Part shown: positions 7,583 through 17,183 of the stretch, piece by piece | How positions within the stretch are numbered: the first letter of the stretch is position 1 | How the letters are laid out: each line of letters starts with the position of its first letter | Assembly (NCBI GenBank): GCA_009781855.1 | Contig: WQUY01000021.1 | Span: forward strand, 1 to 34,038 | Direction of reading: 5' to 3' | DNA length: 34,038 nt | Origin: Oscillospiraceae bacterium | GTDB lineage: Bacteria; Bacillota; Clostridia; Oscillospirales; Oscillospiraceae | Position numbers and translations under genes: made by a program | Notes under the pieces: generated by a model | What the model was told of the DNA's origin: nothing | What the model saw: the letters and a program-made list of their open reading frames with translations, nothing else | Database searches by the model: none

Positions 7583-8407
7583 ATGGAAAAATTAATCATA
7601 ACAGCTTGTATATGCGGCGCAGAGGTCACAAAAGAACAAAACCCAGCCGTACCATACACCGTAGAAGAAATTGTCAGAGAAGCAAAAAGCGCATATGATG
7701 CAGGAGCTTCGATAATTCACCTGCACGTGCGTGAAGACGATGGAACCCCAACACAAAGTGCCGAAAGATTCAAGTTGTGCATCGATGCTATAGAAGCAGC
7801 TTGCCCGGATGTAATCATACAACCTTCAACCGGCGGTGCAGTGGGCATGAGCAATGATGAGCGACTTCAACCGATTACGCTAAATCCTGAAATGGCAACA
7901 TTGGACTGCGGCACGTGTAACTTTGGCGGTGATGACATATTTGTAAACTCCGAAAACATGATCATTGATTTTGCGCAAAAAATGACCGCTCGCGGAATAA
8001 AGCCGGAAGTAGAGTGCTTTGATAAGGGCATGATTGATACTGCGATTAGATTGAATAAAAAGGGCATAATCCCCTCGCCCATGCATTTTGACTTAGTTTT
8101 GGGTGTAAATGGTGGTATTTCAGCACAAGCAAGAGACTTGACTTTCATGGTAGACAGCATACCGCCCGGCAATACTTGGACTGCCGCCGGTATCGGAAGA
8201 GCTCAGTTCTCGATGGCGGCTATGGCCGTACTTATGGGTGGGCATGTGCGTGTCGGTTTTGAAGACAACATTTACATAGAAAAAGGCGTACTGGCAAAGT
8301 CAAATGGCGAATTGGTCGAAAAAGCAGTAAGGCTGGCAAAAGAGCTTGGCCGCCCAATCGCCACCCCAGACGAGGCGAGAAAAATACTTGGTCTTGCTAT
8401 TTGCTGA
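7583..8407 (+). CDS. kce: 3-keto-5-aminohexanoate cleavage enzyme
   Basis: This 274-residue member of the BKACE family (formerly DUF849) condenses 3-keto-5-aminohexanoate with acetyl-CoA to give acetoacetate and L-3-aminobutyryl-CoA. The zinc-binding pair His46 and His48 is in IIHLHVRED, at the same numbers as in the characterised Cloacimonas enzyme. A third ligand is Glu227 in VGFEDN. The PSTGG and GINPR-type segments (here ITLNPEMATLDCGTCNFG) are family-typical. The start is set by AAGGAG seven bases before the ATG. It lies between kal and kdd, the steps after and before it in the pathway. Confidence 0.95.
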   Translation: MEKLIITACICGAEVTKEQNPAVPYTVEEIVREAKSAYDAGASIIHLHVREDDGTPTQSAERFKLCIDAIEAACPDVIIQPSTGGAVGMSNDERLQPITLNPEMATLDCGTCNFGGDDIFVNSENMIIDFAQKMTARGIKPEVECFDKGMIDTAIRLNKKGIIPSPMHFDLVLGVNGGISAQARDLTFMVDSIPPGNTWTAAGIGRAQFSMAAMAVLMGGHVRVGFEDNIYIEKGVLAKSNGELVEKAVRLAKELGRPIATPDEARKILGLAIC

Positions 8408-8421
8408 TGACGTTAAAGACC

Positions 8422-8439
8422 GTAGCCATGTATGGCTAC
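8422..8439 (+). other. Small hairpin in the kce-kdd gap
   Basis: GTAGCCAT and ATGGCTAC form an 8-bp stem around a 2-base gap. It lies 15 bases after the kce stop in a 177-base gap (to the kdd start used here) that shows no reading frame or promoter I can support. There is no T run, so it is more likely an mRNA processing or stability element than a terminator. Confidence 0.35.
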
Positions 8440-8584
8440 TTGAATTTACAAACCCATCCGGGCGAGCTCAATTCGATTCCCATCATTTTGCCCACCTAGG
8501 ACGATAACAAAAATAAATGCCGAAAGGCAGGGAACAGAGGCGTGTTCAAAATTACGCCATCACCCTAAGAGGAGGAACATGAAA

Positions 8585-9625
8585 ATGGAAAAACAAGGAA
8601 ACAAATATGGAATACATCGTGTAATAAAACCCCAGGGAGTCCTGACACAAGCAGCTCAGAAAATCGACAACGACATGACAAAATTGTACACAAACGAAAT
8701 CATCTGCGATGTAATTTCATTAAACATTGACTCTGCATCATTTACACAAATCAAAGAGGCCTGTGAAAAGGTACCGGAAAAAATCGAAGAAATGATCCTC
8801 GGTATTGTAAGCGAAAGAGGCAAGATGCAAAATCCTGTTACCGGCTCCGGTGGCATGTTTATAGGGACTGTTGCATACATAGGAGAGGATTTGAAAGACA
8901 GAGATATAAAAGTTGGGGACAAAATCGCATCGCTTGTCTCCCTCTCGTTGACTCCACTCAAAATTGAAAAAATCAAAAAAATACACATGGATATCGACAA
9001 AGTGGACATAGAGGGTAAAGCAGTGTTGTTCGAAAGTGCAATATATGCAAAGCTTCCGGACGATATGAGTGAAGCACTTGCACTGGCGGCCTTGGACGTT
9101 GCAGGAGCGCCAGCGCAGACAGCAAAACTTGTAAAACCCGGAGACAGTGTGTTGATACTTGGAGCGGGCGGCAAATCTGGTATTCTTTGCGGTTATGAAG
9201 CAGTAAAGAGAGCAGGGCCGACAGGCAATGTAATTGCTTCGGTAAGACGAGACACACAGGGCAAAGAGCTGATTGAACTCGGTGCATGTACGGATTATAT
9301 TGTGGCTGATGCGACAAAACCTGTGGATTTGCTCGAAAAAGCGATTGAAGCCAACGGTGGCAGAGAATATGACATTTCAGTCAGCTGCGTCAATGTCGAA
9401 GCTTGCGAAATGGCGGCAATATTGCCGGTACGCGATGGCGGTATTGTGTACTTCTTCTCCATGGCAACAAGTTTCACCAGAGCAGCGCTCGGAGCAGAGG
9501 GCATCGGCAAAGATGTTACCATGCTGGTTGGCAACGGGTACACAAAAGATCATGCAGAAATAACCCTTTGGGAGTTGCGCGAGAGTGAAAAAATCCGAGA
9601 CCTCTTCAATACGAAATATATCTAA
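8585..9625 (+). CDS. kdd: L-erythro-3,5-diaminohexanoate dehydrogenase
   Basis: This enzyme of about 346 residues oxidises (3S,5S)-3,5-diaminohexanoate to 5-amino-3-oxohexanoate with NAD, releasing ammonia. Kdd-like blocks are visible: GNKYGIHRVIKPQGVL at the start, SERGKMQNPVTGSGGMFIGTV, LALAALDVAGAPAQ, a dinucleotide-binding loop ILGAGGKSG, VYFFSMATSF and a VGNGYTKDHA C-terminal segment. Two ATGs at 8579 and 8585 compete. The AGAGGAGG site is only three bases from the first and nine from the second, and homologues begin a few residues before the KYG block, so I prefer 8585. The next gene, kamA, starts 19 bases downstream. Confidence 0.93.
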   Translation: MEKQGNKYGIHRVIKPQGVLTQAAQKIDNDMTKLYTNEIICDVISLNIDSASFTQIKEACEKVPEKIEEMILGIVSERGKMQNPVTGSGGMFIGTVAYIGEDLKDRDIKVGDKIASLVSLSLTPLKIEKIKKIHMDIDKVDIEGKAVLFESAIYAKLPDDMSEALALAALDVAGAPAQTAKLVKPGDSVLILGAGGKSGILCGYEAVKRAGPTGNVIASVRRDTQGKELIELGACTDYIVADATKPVDLLEKAIEANGGREYDISVSCVNVEACEMAAILPVRDGGIVYFFSMATSFTRAALGAEGIGKDVTMLVGNGYTKDHAEITLWELRESEKIRDLFNTKYI

Positions 9626-9644
9626 CTCAGGAGGACTTAAGATA

Positions 9645-10904
9645 ATGAACGATAAAAAAAGAACAATATTCACCAATGTGCCGGACAGCGACTGGAACGA
9701 TTGGACATGGCAAATAAGAAACAGAGTAGAAGCCCTCGACGAACTCAAGAAAACAATAAACCTCTCGCCTGCAGAGGAAGAAGGTGTGGAAAAATGCCTC
9801 GAAACTATGCGCATGGCAGTTACACCATATTATCTCTCACTTATCGACCCTGATGACCCTGATGACCCAGTCCGTAAGCAGAGCATCCCAACAGCGAAAG
9901 AACTCCATAAATCCAAGGCAGATTTACTTGACCCACTGCACGAAGATGGTGATTCCCCGGTACCGAACCTTACGCACCGCTACCCGGATCGCGTGCTTAT
10001 GTTGGTGACAGACCAATGCTCGATGTATTGCCGTCACTGCACCCGAAGGAGATTCACAGGTCATACTGATGCGATGACACCGGCGCAAATAGTTGACAAA
10101 CAAATAGAATATATCCAAAATCACCCGGAAGTGCGCGATGTACTGCTCTCCGGAGGAGACCCATTGACGCTGTCTGATGATCGGCTTGAAAGCATAATCA
10201 AAAGACTGCGAGAGATAGAGCATGTCCAAATAGTTCGCATTGGCTCAAGGATTCCGGTTGTAATGCCACAAAGAATCACCCCGCAGCTATGTGATATGCT
10301 AAAAAAATACCATCCCATTTGGCTCAATACGCACTTCAACCATCCAAAGGAAATTACACCAGAAGCAATAAAAGCTTGTACAATGCTTGCCGATGCCGGA
10401 GTTCCGCTGGGCAATCAGTCAGTGCTGCTTGCGGGCATAAACGACTGCATACATGTCATGAAAGAGCTTGTGCACAAGCTTGTAAAAATGAGGGTTCGTC
10501 CTTATTATGTATACCAATGCGACCTCTCTATGGGGCTTGAACATTTTCGTACCAGAGTCTCTAAAGGTATAGAAATTGCAGAAGGCTTGCGCGGACATAC
10601 TTCCGGATTTTGCATTCCAACATTTGTTGTCGATGCCCCAGGTGGCGGCGGAAAGATACCGGTAATGCCCGGATACTTGATATCCAGAAGCACAAAACGT
10701 ACGATACTCCGCAACTTCGAAGGCGTTATTGCTGCATATGCAGAACCCGAAAATTATGTGGAAAGCTGCAGATGCGATGTCTGCACCGGCAAGCGCGAGG
10801 TAACTATGATTGGTGTGACAGGCTTGGAACAGGGCTTTGAAATAGCGCTTGAACCCAAAGGTCTCGCCAGAGCAAAGAGAGCCGAAGCTGCTTACAAATT
10901 GTAG
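9645..10904 (+). CDS. kamA: L-lysine 2,3-aminomutase (radical SAM, PLP)
   Basis: KamA converts L-lysine to L-beta-lysine, the first step of the pathway. The reading frame is open from a GTG at 9585 inside kdd, but the ATG at 9645 behind TCAGGAGG is the real start. From there, all known landmarks fall on the numbers of the Clostridium subterminale enzyme. The iron-sulfur cysteines are 125, 129 and 132 (CSMYCRHC). The PLP lysine is Lys337 in PGGGGK. The zinc cysteines are 268, 375, 377 and 380. The length is 419 residues, full size. It is followed after 42 bases by kamD. Confidence 0.97.
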   Translation: MNDKKRTIFTNVPDSDWNDWTWQIRNRVEALDELKKTINLSPAEEEGVEKCLETMRMAVTPYYLSLIDPDDPDDPVRKQSIPTAKELHKSKADLLDPLHEDGDSPVPNLTHRYPDRVLMLVTDQCSMYCRHCTRRRFTGHTDAMTPAQIVDKQIEYIQNHPEVRDVLLSGGDPLTLSDDRLESIIKRLREIEHVQIVRIGSRIPVVMPQRITPQLCDMLKKYHPIWLNTHFNHPKEITPEAIKACTMLADAGVPLGNQSVLLAGINDCIHVMKELVHKLVKMRVRPYYVYQCDLSMGLEHFRTRVSKGIEIAEGLRGHTSGFCIPTFVVDAPGGGGKIPVMPGYLISRSTKRTILRNFEGVIAAYAEPENYVESCRCDVCTGKREVTMIGVTGLEQGFEIALEPKGLARAKRAEAAYKL

Positions 10905-10946
10905 AGGACACACATCCCAACATCTCGCATAAAAGGAGAGAAACCT

Positions 10947-12506
10947 ATGCGAAAAAAACTAAATCTGAATCAGGCGCTTGTAGACAAAGCAAGGACCAGT
11001 GCCGCGAAAACAGCAGAAGACACACAGGCATTTATAACAAAACATACAACAGTAGCAGTTGAACGTGCGATATGTCGATTGCTGGGCATTGATGGAACAA
11101 ATGAGGTGGAAGTCCCGCTACCCAATGTAGTTGTTGATCATTTACAGGAAAAGCAGTTGCTACACATGGGTGCCGCATACCACATAGGAAACGCCATAAT
11201 CGAAACAGGACTGACTCCGCAGCAAATAGCTGTAGAGGTAGACAACGGGAAACTCGATTTCTCTAGGCTTAAAATCAATACCGTAGGCGATGCAAAAAAA
11301 GTCGTAACCCCGGTTGCTTATGCAGCAATAATGCGGATTTCTGACAATGCTGCCCGCAGAAAAGATTATCTCGAAGAATACGGTGAAAAAGAAGCCCCAT
11401 TGCTGTATGTAATTGTAGCCACTGGAAATATTTATGAGGACATCACCCAAGCAAAAGCTGCAGCGCGGCAGGGCGCAGATGTGATTGCAGTCATACGCAC
11501 AACAGGCCAAAGCCTTTTGGACTATGTCCCCTATGGTGCAACAACAGAAGGTTTTGGCGGGACATATGCCACCCAGGAAAATTTCCGTCTGATGCGGGCT
11601 GCACTCGATGAAGTAGGCGCGGAACAAAAACGATATATACGTCTTTGCAACTATTGCTCAGGCTTATGTATGCCTGAAATCGCAGCCATGGGGGCTCTTG
11701 AACGGCTGGATATGATGCTAAATGATGCCCTCTATGGCATCCTGTTTAGGGATATTAACATGCAAAGAACGGTAATAGATCAATATTTTTCAAGGATGAT
11801 CAACTCATTTGCAGGAATAATAATAAATACCGGAGAAGACAATTATCTTACTACGGCAGATGCTGTTGAGGAAGCGCATACAGTACTCGCTTCACAGTTT
11901 CTAAATGAGCAATTTGCCTTGGCGGCCGGGCTGCGGGAGGAACAACAAGGTCTTGGACATGCCTTTGAAATGGATCCGGAAGTGGAAGACGCGTTCCTCT
12001 ATGAACTTGCACAAGCGCAAATGGCAAGGGAAATTTTTCCAAAAGCGCCGCTCAAATACATGCCGCCTACAAAGTTTATAACAGGAAATATATTCAAAGC
12101 ATATGTGCAAAATGCACTTTTTAATGCAGTCACGGTCATAACTGAGCAAAAAGTTCATCTGCTGGGAATGCTGACCGAAGCCATCCATACACCGTTCCTC
12201 TCCGACAGGGCGCTGGCGATAGATAATGCGCGCTATATAGAAAAAACAATGCGACATCTCGGTGATGAAATAACATTCAGTGAAGGTGGAATAATACAAA
12301 GCCGGGCAGCCGAAGTCCTGGAGAAAGCTGCGGCATTACTCGAAGAGATAGAACGTATGGGTCTGTTTGCGACCCTTGAAAGAGGAATGTTTGCGGGAAT
12401 AAAAAGGGCGCGTGACGGAGGAAAAGGCCTTTCAGGAGTTACGCAAAAAGGAGAATTTTATTTCAATCCATTCATTGACGAAATGAAAGGAGGCCCTGCA
12501 GTATGA
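10947..12506 (+). CDS. kamD: Lysine 5,6-aminomutase alpha subunit
   Basis: This 519-residue large subunit of the B12- and PLP-dependent D-lysine / beta-lysine 5,6-aminomutase forms the TIM barrel that binds substrate and PLP. The enzyme moves the terminal amino group of beta-lysine to C5, giving 3,5-diaminohexanoate. The length fits the family, and conserved-looking blocks include YVPYGATTEGFGGTYATQEN, CNYCSGLCMPEIAAMGA and IHTPFLSDR. The start follows AAAGGAGAG. Its stop overlaps the start of kamE in a four-base ATGA, so the two subunits are translationally coupled. Confidence 0.96.
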   Translation: MRKKLNLNQALVDKARTSAAKTAEDTQAFITKHTTVAVERAICRLLGIDGTNEVEVPLPNVVVDHLQEKQLLHMGAAYHIGNAIIETGLTPQQIAVEVDNGKLDFSRLKINTVGDAKKVVTPVAYAAIMRISDNAARRKDYLEEYGEKEAPLLYVIVATGNIYEDITQAKAAARQGADVIAVIRTTGQSLLDYVPYGATTEGFGGTYATQENFRLMRAALDEVGAEQKRYIRLCNYCSGLCMPEIAAMGALERLDMMLNDALYGILFRDINMQRTVIDQYFSRMINSFAGIIINTGEDNYLTTADAVEEAHTVLASQFLNEQFALAAGLREEQQGLGHAFEMDPEVEDAFLYELAQAQMAREIFPKAPLKYMPPTKFITGNIFKAYVQNALFNAVTVITEQKVHLLGMLTEAIHTPFLSDRALAIDNARYIEKTMRHLGDEITFSEGGIIQSRAAEVLEKAAALLEEIERMGLFATLERGMFAGIKRARDGGKGLSGVTQKGEFYFNPFIDEMKGGPAV

Positions 12507-13285
12507 GCGCAGAAAATGATAATGTTAGAAAAAATGATGCAGAGATAACTTCGGATCAGAAAAGGCTGCGCCCCTACGGCGACACCATGAATGATGGCAA
12601 AGTGCAGATAAGCTTCACATTGCCGGTCAAAGATGATGAAAAAGGCATGGAAGCAGCAAGCCGGTTTGCAAAAAAAATGGGCATTGAAAACCCTGGCATA
12701 GCAAATCACATTCCGCTCGACAGCGAATTTACAATGTATATCATCTACGGAAACGTGGAACATACAGTAGACTACACAGCCATACAGGTGTCGGCGGCAA
12801 ATGAAAAAACAATGGATATGGAAGCAATAAACGATTTTATACGCAAGCGTATAGGCAGAAAAGTTGTCTTTGTAGGTGCGTCCACCGGAACAGATGCACA
12901 CACAGTTGGCATAGATGCAATAATAAACCAAAAAGGCTTGGCAGGTCACTATGGTCTGGAGCGTTATGAAATGATAGAAGCGCATAATCTGGGAAGCCAG
13001 GTGCCGAACGAAGAATTTCTACGCAAAGCAAAGGAGCTGGATGCTGATGTGTTGCTGGTCTCGCAGACAGTCACTCAAAAAGATGTTCACATCCAAAACA
13101 TGACAGAACTTATCGAACTCATGGAAGCAGATAATATCCGCCCAAATTACATTGTTATTTGTGGAGGCCCGCGTATAAGCAATGAACTTGCAAAGGAACT
13201 GGGCTTTGATGCAGGCTTCGGGCCTGGGAAGTTTGCAGAGGATGTGGCAACTTTTGCGGTTACGGAACTTGCAAAAAAGTTTTGA
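12503..13285 (+). CDS. kamE: Lysine 5,6-aminomutase beta subunit (cobalamin-binding)
   Basis: This 260-residue small subunit carries the B12 Rossmann domain. The DxHxxG motif is at 131-136 with His133 as the lower cobalt ligand. Lys144 (INQKG), the lysine that holds PLP as a Schiff base in the open enzyme, is at its published number. The LLVSQTVTQ and VICGGPRIS segments complete the cobalamin pocket, and an N-terminal dimerisation region covers about 30-110. It overlaps kamD by four bases and is the last gene of the riboswitch-controlled run. It requires adenosylcobalamin and probably KamB/KamC for reactivation. Confidence 0.97.
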   Translation: MSAENDNVRKNDAEITSDQKRLRPYGDTMNDGKVQISFTLPVKDDEKGMEAASRFAKKMGIENPGIANHIPLDSEFTMYIIYGNVEHTVDYTAIQVSAANEKTMDMEAINDFIRKRIGRKVVFVGASTGTDAHTVGIDAIINQKGLAGHYGLERYEMIEAHNLGSQVPNEEFLRKAKELDADVLLVSQTVTQKDVHIQNMTELIELMEADNIRPNYIVICGGPRISNELAKELGFDAGFGPGKFAEDVATFAVTELAKKF

Positions 13286-13381
13286 TTAGCCGAACCATAT
13301 CACTTGGCAGCGGCTAAATCGCCTGATAGTAAAGAATTCTATTGATGAAGGTCGTCGATTGTGGTAGGGTGAGCATATAAA

Positions 13382-13449
13382 AGGAACTGTCGCTTTTTGT
13401 GGGGCGACTCAGTCCTAGTTGGAAAGAGGCGCCTTGGCTAAGGCGCCTC
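13382..13449 (-). terminator. Tandem hairpins ending the leftward operon (and facing kamE)
   Basis: Two stem-loops lie between the convergent kamE and UxaA genes. The first (13426-13449) is a perfect 10-bp stem, GAGGCGCCTT with AAGGCGCCTC around a 4-base loop, followed on the minus strand by TTTCC. The second (about 13382-13415) pairs GTCGC with GCGAC plus an outer helix, and is followed on the minus strand by TTTTATATG. Both suit termination of the leftward operon, and the first could also stop rightward transcripts. The rest of the 175-base gap holds only a weak GATTAGCCG/CGGCTAAATC pairing just after kamE. Confidence 0.65.
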
Positions 13450-13460
13450 AAATTATCTAC

Positions 13461-15056
13461 TTACTTAACGCGATCCGTGTACGCCTTGAACTTCTCGTCG
13501 TACTCATATACAGCACAGGGCAGCATCTGGTTTCTATCTGTATTTTCGCCAAATTCATCTTCTGTGTAATAGTACATATTAAAGGCACCGGACTTGCTCT
13601 TTTCACTTTCGGACTCTTCGCCCTCTGCCACTTTCACTATGTACTCAAAGAGCAGTTTGCCCACTTCGTCTAGTGATTTACCATCAAACATCATCCCTGC
13701 GTTAAAATCAAGCTTAAACTCAGGGTTTTTGAAAGTCTCAGGGTTTCCTGTCACTCTTATGCCTGGCAAGTACGCCACCTTGAAATACAGCCAGCCTAAA
13801 CCTGTGACATGGACATTAACATGAGCACCTGCAAAAGAGCTGTAAATGGAAGTTGACATCGGCCACACGGTGTCGCTCTTTGGTATCCAAACACCCGGCG
13901 CTGTCGGCTGTTCGCAATAATTCAGTAAGCCCTTTATTTGAGTGTTTCCGACCTTCTTAATGGTGCCAACTGATTTTTCAACCAGCGTAGTTAACCCGCC
14001 TTCTTTGTTTCCCGGGGCAGGGTTCATGTACTCAACAGGTTTTCCGGTTTCTCTGAGCACTGTCTCTCTAACGCTTTCAAGGTTGTCAAGAAGCTCAATA
14101 CCTAGCTCATAGCTTGCACATTTTTCCGCCATCAAGTGCTGGCTGCCTGACCACTCCATCCATTCGGTCATGAAGACCTTTCCGTTATTTGCAACAACAT
14201 GATCTGCTGCAACGCCTAGAGATGCATTTCCGTTTAGGGCTGTTGTCCAATCCGAGCCTGAGCAATGCACAGCAAGTCCAAAGCCGTCCATTGACACAGG
14301 CTCCCTTTTTATTTGCGCAGCTTCCTTTTGGAATTCCTTTGCTATGGAGATGCCCTGCGCAATGTGCTGCTTTTCATCTTGTCCAAAAATGATATGCGTA
14401 ACCGGCTTTTCCGTCTCCGAGATTGCACTGCAAATCGCTTTGCTATCTGCAACACCGGAATCGGTTCCTAACACCAACACAGCATAAATATTGGGGTTCC
14501 TGCCTGTATATATCATAGCATTGTGTGTATATTCGCTTATTTTGCCCTCTTCAAGCTTTGTTTTGTTGCACACAAACCAGGTGCAGTCTGTAGCATCAGA
14601 AATCGCTTCGGCAGCCCTATTCGTTTCAGGGGTGGTTGAGATGACCATGATGTGATTTCTAACGCCAAAAACACCTTTTTTTCTCGGATACGCCATTATT
14701 GTGCGTGGGTTGATGCCCTCATCTTTCGATGGGAATGCCTTAACCTTTCTTAATCCATCTCTGAACTCCCTGCAATAGATTGCCAGCAGTTCTTCTGTTA
14801 TGTCCTCAAGGTTATGTTCACTAACCCATCCGCCAACATCAACCGGGGTCATCATGCGTCCAATTGGAATGCCGTATTTTAGCACCGTATCTCCGGCAGC
14901 AAGTGGCGCAAGCACCACCTTATGTCCGGCATTAAACGGCTCTATTGCCTTTACAATCCTGCCTGTTGCCATCACCAAGATTTCCTGCCCTGCCTCGACA
15001 GGCTCAGTTACCATTGCCACATTATCTCTTAAATCAATCTGAATTGCATTAACCAT
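13461..15056 (-). CDS. UxaA/GarD-family acid-sugar dehydratase
   Basis: This 531-residue protein resembles the altronate / galactarate dehydratase family. These enzymes are Fe(II)-dependent and remove water from aldonic or aldaric acids to give 2-keto-3-deoxy acids. It has an N-terminal SAF domain (about 1-85) fused to the large UxaA domain with GVFGVRNHIMVISTT, GLTTLVEKSVG and a C-terminal AGAHVNVHVTG segment. The frame is open up to 15155, but the ATG at 15056 has AGGAGTG seven bases upstream and avoids overlap with the preceding gene. It is the last gene of the operon, 16 bases after the enolase-superfamily gene. The family motifs deviate enough that the substrate cannot be named. Confidence 0.83.
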   Translation of the reverse strand: MVNAIQIDLRDNVAMVTEPVEAGQEILVMATGRIVKAIEPFNAGHKVVLAPLAAGDTVLKYGIPIGRMMTPVDVGGWVSEHNLEDITEELLAIYCREFRDGLRKVKAFPSKDEGINPRTIMAYPRKKGVFGVRNHIMVISTTPETNRAAEAISDATDCTWFVCNKTKLEEGKISEYTHNAMIYTGRNPNIYAVLVLGTDSGVADSKAICSAISETEKPVTHIIFGQDEKQHIAQGISIAKEFQKEAAQIKREPVSMDGFGLAVHCSGSDWTTALNGNASLGVAADHVVANNGKVFMTEWMEWSGSQHLMAEKCASYELGIELLDNLESVRETVLRETGKPVEYMNPAPGNKEGGLTTLVEKSVGTIKKVGNTQIKGLLNYCEQPTAPGVWIPKSDTVWPMSTSIYSSFAGAHVNVHVTGLGWLYFKVAYLPGIRVTGNPETFKNPEFKLDFNAGMMFDGKSLDEVGKLLFEYIVKVAEGEESESEKSKSGAFNMYYYTEDEFGENTDRNQMLPCAVYEYDEKFKAYTDRVK

Positions 15057-15072
15057 AAATACACTCCTATTA

Positions 15073-16173
15073 CTATTGAACCTTATGTTTCTTAAGAAAC
15101 TCAAGGTCAAACTCAATCCCCAGTCCCGGCTTTTCAGGTATGCTGTAGTAACCATCTATTACAGGCGGTTGGTCAACGATACAGCTTCCACCGGGTCTGG
15201 TGCCCTTTTCATTCGGAAATACCTCAAGGTATAGTCCGTGCGGTGCCGGACTGAGCAGATGTGCCGAAAACTGAGGCCAAAAATGAGGTGCAATTTTCAG
15301 GTTCCACGCTTGAGCCATGGCTGAAATCTTATTAAACTCAGTGAAACCACCGACACGTGTTATGTCGCACTGCAAGACATCTACTGCTTCAGCGAGCAGC
15401 ATGTCCCTGCATCCATATTTTGTATACTCGTTTTCACCGGAGGCGATAGGAACAAGTGCTGTGTCACGGATGCGTCTGAGCCCTAAAAGATCATCTGCAT
15501 GAACTGGCTCTTCAAACAGGCATATATCAAGCTCGGAGGCTGCCCGAATAAATCTGATGGCGCTTTGGCAGTCGTAGATGCCGTTTGCATCGACTATAAT
15601 TTCAATGTCATTTCCAATCGACCTTCGGACTTTTTCGATTCTGGCAACATCAGCTTTGATATTTTGTCCATGATCATAGCCAACTTTGATTTTTAGTATT
15701 CTATATCCCTCATCTATCAGCTGCCGGGACTTCTCAATAACATCCTCCACCGGCATAGACAGAAAGCCCACGCTTGCATAGCAAAGTATATCTCTCTTTG
15801 TGCCGCCGAGAAGTTTATATATTGGCTGTCCGAGGATCTTCCCTTTGAGATCCCATAACGCGATATCTATAGCGCTCATGCCTAGAAGTGCCGCACCTTT
15901 GCGACCCGATGATCTGATTTGACGGAACATGTCATTCCATATATCCTCATTAGCCAGTGCCTCTTTACCCACTACTTCCTCGGCAAGGTTTTTAAGTATG
16001 TATTCGGAAATCGGTTCACCGAAGGTCATTCCGAACCCATCAAGTCCATCCTCAGTCACAACTCTGACTGCGACGTTGCCCATGTTTCTTAGTATAAAGC
16101 TCGAATCAAAGGGAGGGTTCTCCATCCTAAAAACAGGTGCAAAGACCTCAACCTCTTTAATGATGTGGTTCAT
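15073..16173 (-). CDS. Mandelate-racemase-type enolase superfamily enzyme
   Basis: This 366-residue member of the mandelate racemase/muconate lactonizing enzyme family abstracts a proton alpha to a carboxylate. The full mandelate-racemase set is visible, mostly at the same numbers as in mandelate racemase itself: a K-x-K pair at 161/163, metal ligands Asp195, Glu221 and Glu247, the Asp270-His297 dyad and Glu317. This marks it as an active MR-subgroup enzyme, either an acid-sugar dehydratase or a racemase. The ATG at 16173 behind GGAGG is preferred over an upstream frame start at 16221 that overlaps dppF. It is 16 bases before the UxaA-family gene and probably supplies or shares its substrate. 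Confidence 0.9.
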   Translation of the reverse strand: MNHIIKEVEVFAPVFRMENPPFDSSFILRNMGNVAVRVVTEDGLDGFGMTFGEPISEYILKNLAEEVVGKEALANEDIWNDMFRQIRSSGRKGAALLGMSAIDIALWDLKGKILGQPIYKLLGGTKRDILCYASVGFLSMPVEDVIEKSRQLIDEGYRILKIKVGYDHGQNIKADVARIEKVRRSIGNDIEIIVDANGIYDCQSAIRFIRAASELDICLFEEPVHADDLLGLRRIRDTALVPIASGENEYTKYGCRDMLLAEAVDVLQCDITRVGGFTEFNKISAMAQAWNLKIAPHFWPQFSAHLLSPAPHGLYLEVFPNEKGTRPGGSCIVDQPPVIDGYYSIPEKPGLGIEFDLEFLKKHKVQ

Positions 16174-16205
16174 AGTAAATCCTCCGAAGGGTTTATTTTT
16201 TTGCT

Positions 16206-17183
16206 TTACAAACAGTGACATGCGACAAAATGGTCATTTCCAACATCCACAAGCGCAGGCACAGTCGCAGAACACTCAGGCTTCGCCCTCGGACAACGCG
16301 TATGGAAGGTACAGCCGTTAGGTGGGTTAAGCGGAGTTGGTACATCGCCGGTTAGTATGATTCTGCTCCTTGTCTCCTCAACAACGGGATCCGGCACGGG
16401 CTGTGCCGATAATAGCGCCTGTGAGTAGGGATGCAAGGTGTTTGCGTAGAGCTCGACGGAGTTTGACATTTCAACAATACGTCCTAAGTACATGACAGCA
16501 ACCCTGTGGCTGATGTATTGAACCGCGAGCAGGTCGTGTGAGATAAACAAATAGCTCAAGTTAGGCTTTTTCTCCTGTAGCTCTTGCAGCAAATTCAAAA
16601 TCTGAGCCTGCATCGAAACATCCAGAGCGGAGATGGGTTCATCACATACGATTAGTGTTGGGTCGCATGCTAATGAGCGGGCGATTGATAAGCGCTGGCG
16701 TTGTCCGCCTGAGAACTCATGTGGATACCTGTCCATCATGTCAGGACTCAAGCCGGACATGATAAACAGCTCAGCGATTCTCTCTTCATACTCTTTTTTG
16801 CCACTGACCAGCTTGTGCGTTTTAAGTGTCTCTCCCACAATGTCCTTAGCGTGCATACGCGGATTGAGCGCACTGTACGGATCTTGGAATACCAGAGACA
16901 TTCTTTTTCTATGCTGACGGATTTTATGCTCAGACATATGCGAAATATCGGAGCCCTCAAAAATTATCTGACCTTCAGATGGGCGGTAGAGACGGGTAAT
17001 GCAGCGTCCAACCGTAGTTTTACCACAGCCACTCTCGCCAACCAGACCGAGTGTTTCCCCCGGGTTTATCGAAAACGACACACCGTCTATCGCCTTAACC
17101 TCGCCCACTTTTCTTCTGAAAAAGCCCCGCTTAACAGGGAAATGCATTTTTAAATCGACTACATCTACAATGCTTTGACTCAT
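16206..17183 (-). CDS. Dipeptide/oligopeptide-type ABC transporter ATP-binding protein (DppF-like)
   Basis: This 325-residue ATPase energises the importer encoded by the operon. It shows Walker [10 protein letters not shown], a Q-loop ([12 protein letters not shown]), the signature [14 protein letters not shown], Walker [13 protein letters not shown] and a switch histidine in FISHD. The C-terminal extension with cysteines ([14 protein letters not shown]) is typical of the oligopeptide subfamily. Its start overlaps the stop of the preceding ATPase gene in ATGA, so the two are coupled and probably form the heterodimer. Confidence 0.93.
   Translation of the reverse strand: MSQSIVDVVDLKMHFPVKRGFFRRKVGEVKAIDGVSFSINPGETLGLVGESGCGKTTVGRCITRLYRPSEGQIIFEGSDISHMSEHKIRQHRKRMSLVFQDPYSALNPRMHAKDIVGETLKTHKLVSGKKEYEERIAELFIMSGLSPDMMDRYPHEFSGGQRQRLSIARSLACDPTLIVCDEPISALDVSMQAQILNLLQELQEKKPNLSYLFISHDLLAVQYISHRVAVMYLGRIVEMSNSVELYANTLHPYSQALLSAQPVPDPVVEETRSRIILTGDVPTPLNPPNGCTFHTRCPRAKPECSATVPALVDVGNDHFVACHCL

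Noticed and set aside
9585..9644. GTG start of kamA inside kdd
   Set aside because: From the ATG at 9645, behind AGGAGG, all cluster, PLP and zinc residues match published KamA numbers; the extra 20 residues would shift them.
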